Source of the DNA: Cellulomonadaceae bacterium
GTDB taxonomy: Bacteria > Actinomycetota > Actinomycetes > Actinomycetales > Cellulomonadaceae
Assembly: GCA_031282935.1 (NCBI GenBank)
Contig: JAITCS010000083.1
Location: 1-8,343 of the forward strand
Reading direction: 5' to 3'
DNA length: 8,343 nt
Below, in pieces: positions 5,918 through 8,343 of the stretch. The notes beneath the pieces are model-generated. The model was not told the origin of the DNA and made no database searches. It saw only the letters and a list, made by a program, of their open reading frames with translations. Position 1 is the first letter of the stretch. Each line of letters begins with the position of its first letter. The position numbers and the translations under genes were made by a program.

Positions 5918-6625
5918 GTGGGAACGCCCCTGACAGGCACCAGCGTCGGTGTCATAGATAAGGCCTGGCTGATTTTGACCGAAATAGCCAAAGGCCCGCT
6001 GAGCGTGCAAAATGTGGCGCTGCAAACCGGAATGGCACGCCCAACTGCGCACCGAATTATCAAAAGTCTCGAATATCACCGCATTGTGGTGCGGGATCTT
6101 TTGGGACGATATGTAATTGGCCCGGCTCCGTTTGCTTTAGTTTCCAACTATATGCGAGATCCGTTAGGTGAGGCGGTCGAAACCATATTGCAAGCTCTAC
6201 AACAAGCTGCCGCCACCGAGGCGCTGTTATTTTGGGCCGATGGAATTGAGCGCATTTGTATTGCTGCGACAGCTCCAGAGGTTTATGGCGTGCAAATCGG
6301 CACGCGATTGCCGCCCTCACATGCATCATCAGCGTTGACGATTTTTGCCTGGTCAACGGCACGGCGTTTGGCAGCGCGAAATCACATTTCTACCACTCCC
6401 GCTGAGTTTAATAAAATCAGACATTCTGGTTGGGCGCAAGGCAATACTTATGCAGATTCGATTAGCACTTCGGCGCCTGTGCGCGATCCCAAAGGTGAAG
6501 TGGTGGCAGCAGTAACACTCGCAGCACGCTATGATAAACGCACCGATAACCACTGGCTAAATCAAGCTCAGCAGGTAAAGGCGGCCGCGAAAGAGTTATC
6601 AAATATTTTAGCCGAATTCGCCTAA
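5918..6625 (+). CDS. IclR-family transcriptional regulator, NdgR/LtbR type
   Basis: DNA-binding regulator likely controlling the divergent leuCD operon; relatives in Streptomyces (NdgR) and Corynebacterium (LtbR) regulate leucine and other amino-acid genes. From GTG5918 (235 residues) it begins near GVIDKAW, as NdgR begins near GVLDKA. The winged helix covers about 12-70, with recognition helix TGMARPTAHRIIKSLEYH at 38-55. RDLLGRYVIGP (59-69) forms the wing. The IclR effector domain covers about 80-233 and includes SGWAQG and SAPVRDPKGEVVAAVTL. The start is chosen by family length, about 238 residues; only a poor AGAGG (5901-5905) precedes it. The frame stays open upstream, so TTG5843 or ATG5849 could add about 23-25 unrelated residues. 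The effector is not readable from sequence. Confidence 0.88.
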   Translation: MGTPLTGTSVGVIDKAWLILTEIAKGPLSVQNVALQTGMARPTAHRIIKSLEYHRIVVRDLLGRYVIGPAPFALVSNYMRDPLGEAVETILQALQQAAATEALLFWADGIERICIAATAPEVYGVQIGTRLPPSHASSALTIFAWSTARRLAARNHISTTPAEFNKIRHSGWAQGNTYADSISTSAPVRDPKGEVVAAVTLAARYDKRTDNHWLNQAQQVKAAAKELSNILAEFA

Positions 6626-7827
6626 GATTTAATAACTTCCAAGATATTCAGATCCTTATCAAGGCGAATAATGTCCGCCTTGCGCCCAGCCTCAAGCGCC
6701 CCCACCTCAGTGAAACCGAGGGCAGTTGCCGGGGTGAGCGAGGCTGACCGCACCGCCGCTGGCAAGCTCAAACCGTTTTTTGTGGCGAGCCGCACCTCGT
6801 CAATCAGGTGGGCTGTGCCGCCCGCGATGGCGCCAGCCTCCCAATCATCCGGGTTTTCAGTGTTCTTCAGCCGCGCCACACCACTCTTAACCACCACAGC
6901 CATCGGGCCGAGCACATAAGCGCCATCGGCCATGCCCGTGGCAGCCATCGCGTCGGTCACGAAAGCGACGTTTTCGCCGCCGACCAGCGAATGTACGCTG
7001 CGCACCGTGCCGGGGTCAAGGTGAATACCGTCGGCCACAAGTTCCACCACGACCCCCCCGCGCCCCGCTGCCGCAAGGCAGGCGGCGACCGGGCCGGGCG
7101 ACCTGTGGTGCATGGGCGGCATGCCGTTGAACAGATGAGTTACGGTCATGCGGCGGCCACTGCCTGCAAGCCCCGCCGTCACTTCCTTGATCAGCTGCTC
7201 GGCCTGCTCCACAGTAGCGCCGGTGTGCCCCAGACTTGGGATGGCGCCCTCCGCAATCAGCGCCTCCGCCGCCCCGCCAGGCCCCGCCACTCCGGGGATT
7301 TCGGGTGCGACTGTCATGGTGCGCAAATATCCCCGCGCGGCTTTCGCTAAATCATGCACAAATTGCGGATCGCCAGGGATTAGGTATTCCGGGCTTTGCG
7401 CTCCCCGATATTGATAAGAGCAAAATGGGCCCTCACAATGAATCCCGGCGATAATTCCCTCATCTGCGACATCCGCTAATAGTGCCGCTCTTTTTAGCAG
7501 GGTTTCTTTCGCTGCGGTCACCATGGACGCGATTAGCGTGGTGGTGCCGTTCTTTAGGTGTTCTGCGGCAGCGGTTTTCACTTCGTCTGCGGTGGTGCAA
7601 TCTGGGAAACTCGCACCGCCCCCGCCATGATTGTGGATATCAACAAATCCGGGCAGCAGGTATTCGTTGGTGGCTTGCGGTAAAGCGGGTGCAAGCTTTC
7701 CCAGGGTTTGCTCGATTTCACTTTCGTTGGCGGCGCCCGCGTAGGTTATTTTCCCATTTTCTACGATAACAACCCCATCTTCGATGATGGTATCTGGCTT
7801 TACTATGTCGCCCCGATAAAGTTGCAT
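6622..7827 (-). CDS. nagA: N-acetylglucosamine-6-phosphate deacetylase
   Basis: Cytosolic amidohydrolase that converts GlcNAc-6-phosphate to glucosamine-6-phosphate and acetate in amino-sugar breakdown and cell-wall recycling. The 401-residue length is normal. Motifs in order: metal-binding His65/His67 in DIHNHGGGG, Glu132 in HCEGPF, His201 in GHTGAT, and His231 in THLFNGMPPMHHRSPG. DGIH follows at 266-269, then the catalytic Asp292 in VTDAMAATG. The usual RGAH after EGPF reads RGAQ here, a change at a position I would not call catalytic. A good site, AAAGGA (7835-7840), precedes the ATG by seven bases. It follows the ROK gene after only 26 bases on the same strand, so the pair is probably one operon. 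Its stop codon overlaps that of the convergent regulator. Confidence 0.95.
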   Translation of the reverse strand: MQLYRGDIVKPDTIIEDGVVIVENGKITYAGAANESEIEQTLGKLAPALPQATNEYLLPGFVDIHNHGGGGASFPDCTTADEVKTAAAEHLKNGTTTLIASMVTAAKETLLKRAALLADVADEGIIAGIHCEGPFCSYQYRGAQSPEYLIPGDPQFVHDLAKAARGYLRTMTVAPEIPGVAGPGGAAEALIAEGAIPSLGHTGATVEQAEQLIKEVTAGLAGSGRRMTVTHLFNGMPPMHHRSPGPVAACLAAAGRGGVVVELVADGIHLDPGTVRSVHSLVGGENVAFVTDAMAATGMADGAYVLGPMAVVVKSGVARLKNTENPDDWEAGAIAGGTAHLIDEVRLATKNGLSLPAAVRSASLTPATALGFTEVGALEAGRKADIIRLDKDLNILEVIKS

Positions 7828-7853
7828 TTCTAGGTCCTTTGCTTATCCTAATC

Positions 7854-8343
7854 TTATATTTCTGCCGCCAGTACGGCCGCCCCGATGGCCGCCACTGGAG
7901 CACCCGGCTCAATTAGCGTAACCCGCCCGGGCATGTTCAGCGATTTCAAAAACGCAGAATCCACGCACAGGTCATCAAGCGCGCTGCGCACCCCAAGCAG
8001 CATCGGCTCCCCGAGCCTGGTGACCCCGCCGCCAATTATCACGGCTTGCGGACCGATCCCAAGAATTATGTTTCGCACCGAAATAGCCACGGCCTGGTAA
8101 AACTCGCAAAGTATATCGTTTGCCCTTTTATCGCCTCTGTTGGCCGCTTGCAGTAATGCTTGTGGGCCGGGTATGGCACCATTGGCGGGCCATTTACTGG
8201 CTAATGCGGAACCCGAGGCATACAATTCCAGGCAGCCGCGCTGCCCGCACTGACATTTGGGGCCGTTGGCGTTTATTGGAATATGCCCCACCTCGCCAAC
8301 CACGCCATATCCGCGCCGCAACTTTCCTTCCAGTATGTACCCT
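7854..8343 (-). CDS. ROK-family sugar kinase or regulator, 5' part outside window
   Basis: The C-terminal 162 residues of a ROK protein are visible; the reading frame stays open to the right edge, so the N-terminal ATP-binding half is missing. A TTG at 8321 is internal, because in-frame GYILEGK before it continues the family sequence. Visible features are VVGEVGHIPI, with the substrate-contacting Glu-x-x-His, and the ROK zinc motif CQCGQRGCLE. AVIIGGGVTRLGEP and a C-terminal PVAAIGAAVLA helix follow. ROK members include glucokinase, GlcNAc kinase, ManNAc kinase (NanK) and NagC-like repressors. Position 26 bases upstream of nagA favours an amino-sugar kinase, GlcNAc or ManNAc. A helix-turn-helix at the unseen N-terminus would instead make it a repressor. 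Confidence 0.9.
   Translation of the reverse strand, partial: GYILEGKLRRGYGVVGEVGHIPINANGPKCQCGQRGCLELYASGSALASKWPANGAIPGPQALLQAANRGDKRANDILCEFYQAVAISVRNIILGIGPQAVIIGGGVTRLGEPMLLGVRSALDDLCVDSAFLKSLNMPGRVTLIEPGAPVAAIGAAVLAAEI

Noticed and set aside
5768..6079. Open reading frame of 103 codons on the - strand
   Set aside because: It runs antisense through the regulator's DNA-binding domain and the intergenic repeats, and shows no recognisable domain.
6808..7350. Open reading frame of 180 codons on the + strand
   Set aside because: It is antisense to GC-rich nagA, where stop codons are rare in other frames; its Arg/His/Pro-rich protein is typical of a shadow.
7815..7847. GATAA...TTATC inverted repeat around the nagA start
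   Set aside because: Arms of only five bases with a long spacer; expected by chance.

Overview
The window is a stretch of ordinary bacterial chromosome, most likely from an actinobacterium of moderate GC. Hand counts of single 60-base lines range from about 43% to 70% GC. The main clue is an IclR-type regulator closely resembling actinobacterial NdgR/LtbR, placed divergently next to leuCD. That arrangement is known from Streptomyces and Corynebacterium. The lipoamide dehydrogenase also reads like the corynebacterial/actinomycete type. I cannot name the genus from the sequence alone.

Layout, left to right. A SIR2-family NAD-dependent deacylase lies on the + strand (171-1019), with a plausible promoter and a small dyad upstream. 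It converges with a signal peptidase I gene on the - strand (1032-1787). Further right on the - strand are dihydrolipoamide dehydrogenase (1916-3319), then leuD (3434-4078) and leuC (4129-5661). leuC and leuD form an operon transcribed leuC to leuD. A gene-free region of about 250 bases (5662-5917) separates leuC from the divergent IclR-type regulator on the + strand (5918-6625). The regulator meets nagA (N-acetylglucosamine-6-phosphate deacetylase, - strand, 6622-7827) tail to tail, with the two stop codons overlapping. Upstream of nagA, on the same strand, a ROK-family sugar kinase or regulator runs off the right edge of the window (7854-8343).

How they work together. leuC and leuD encode the two subunits of isopropylmalate isomerase in leucine synthesis, and the divergent regulator probably controls them. 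The ROK protein and NagA look like part of an amino-sugar (GlcNAc or sialic acid/ManNAc) catabolic operon that continues to the right. The deacylase, signal peptidase and lipoamide dehydrogenase are unrelated housekeeping functions that happen to be neighbours.

I found no mobile element, CRISPR array, tRNA or rRNA, and no candidate for a new multi-gene system. The points worth a second look are regulatory or protein-level: a three-copy 12-bp repeat and alternative hairpins in the lpd leader, repeats and a palindrome in the leuC/regulator intergenic region, a repeat-built C-terminal tail on LeuC, and an altered loop in the SIR2 protein.
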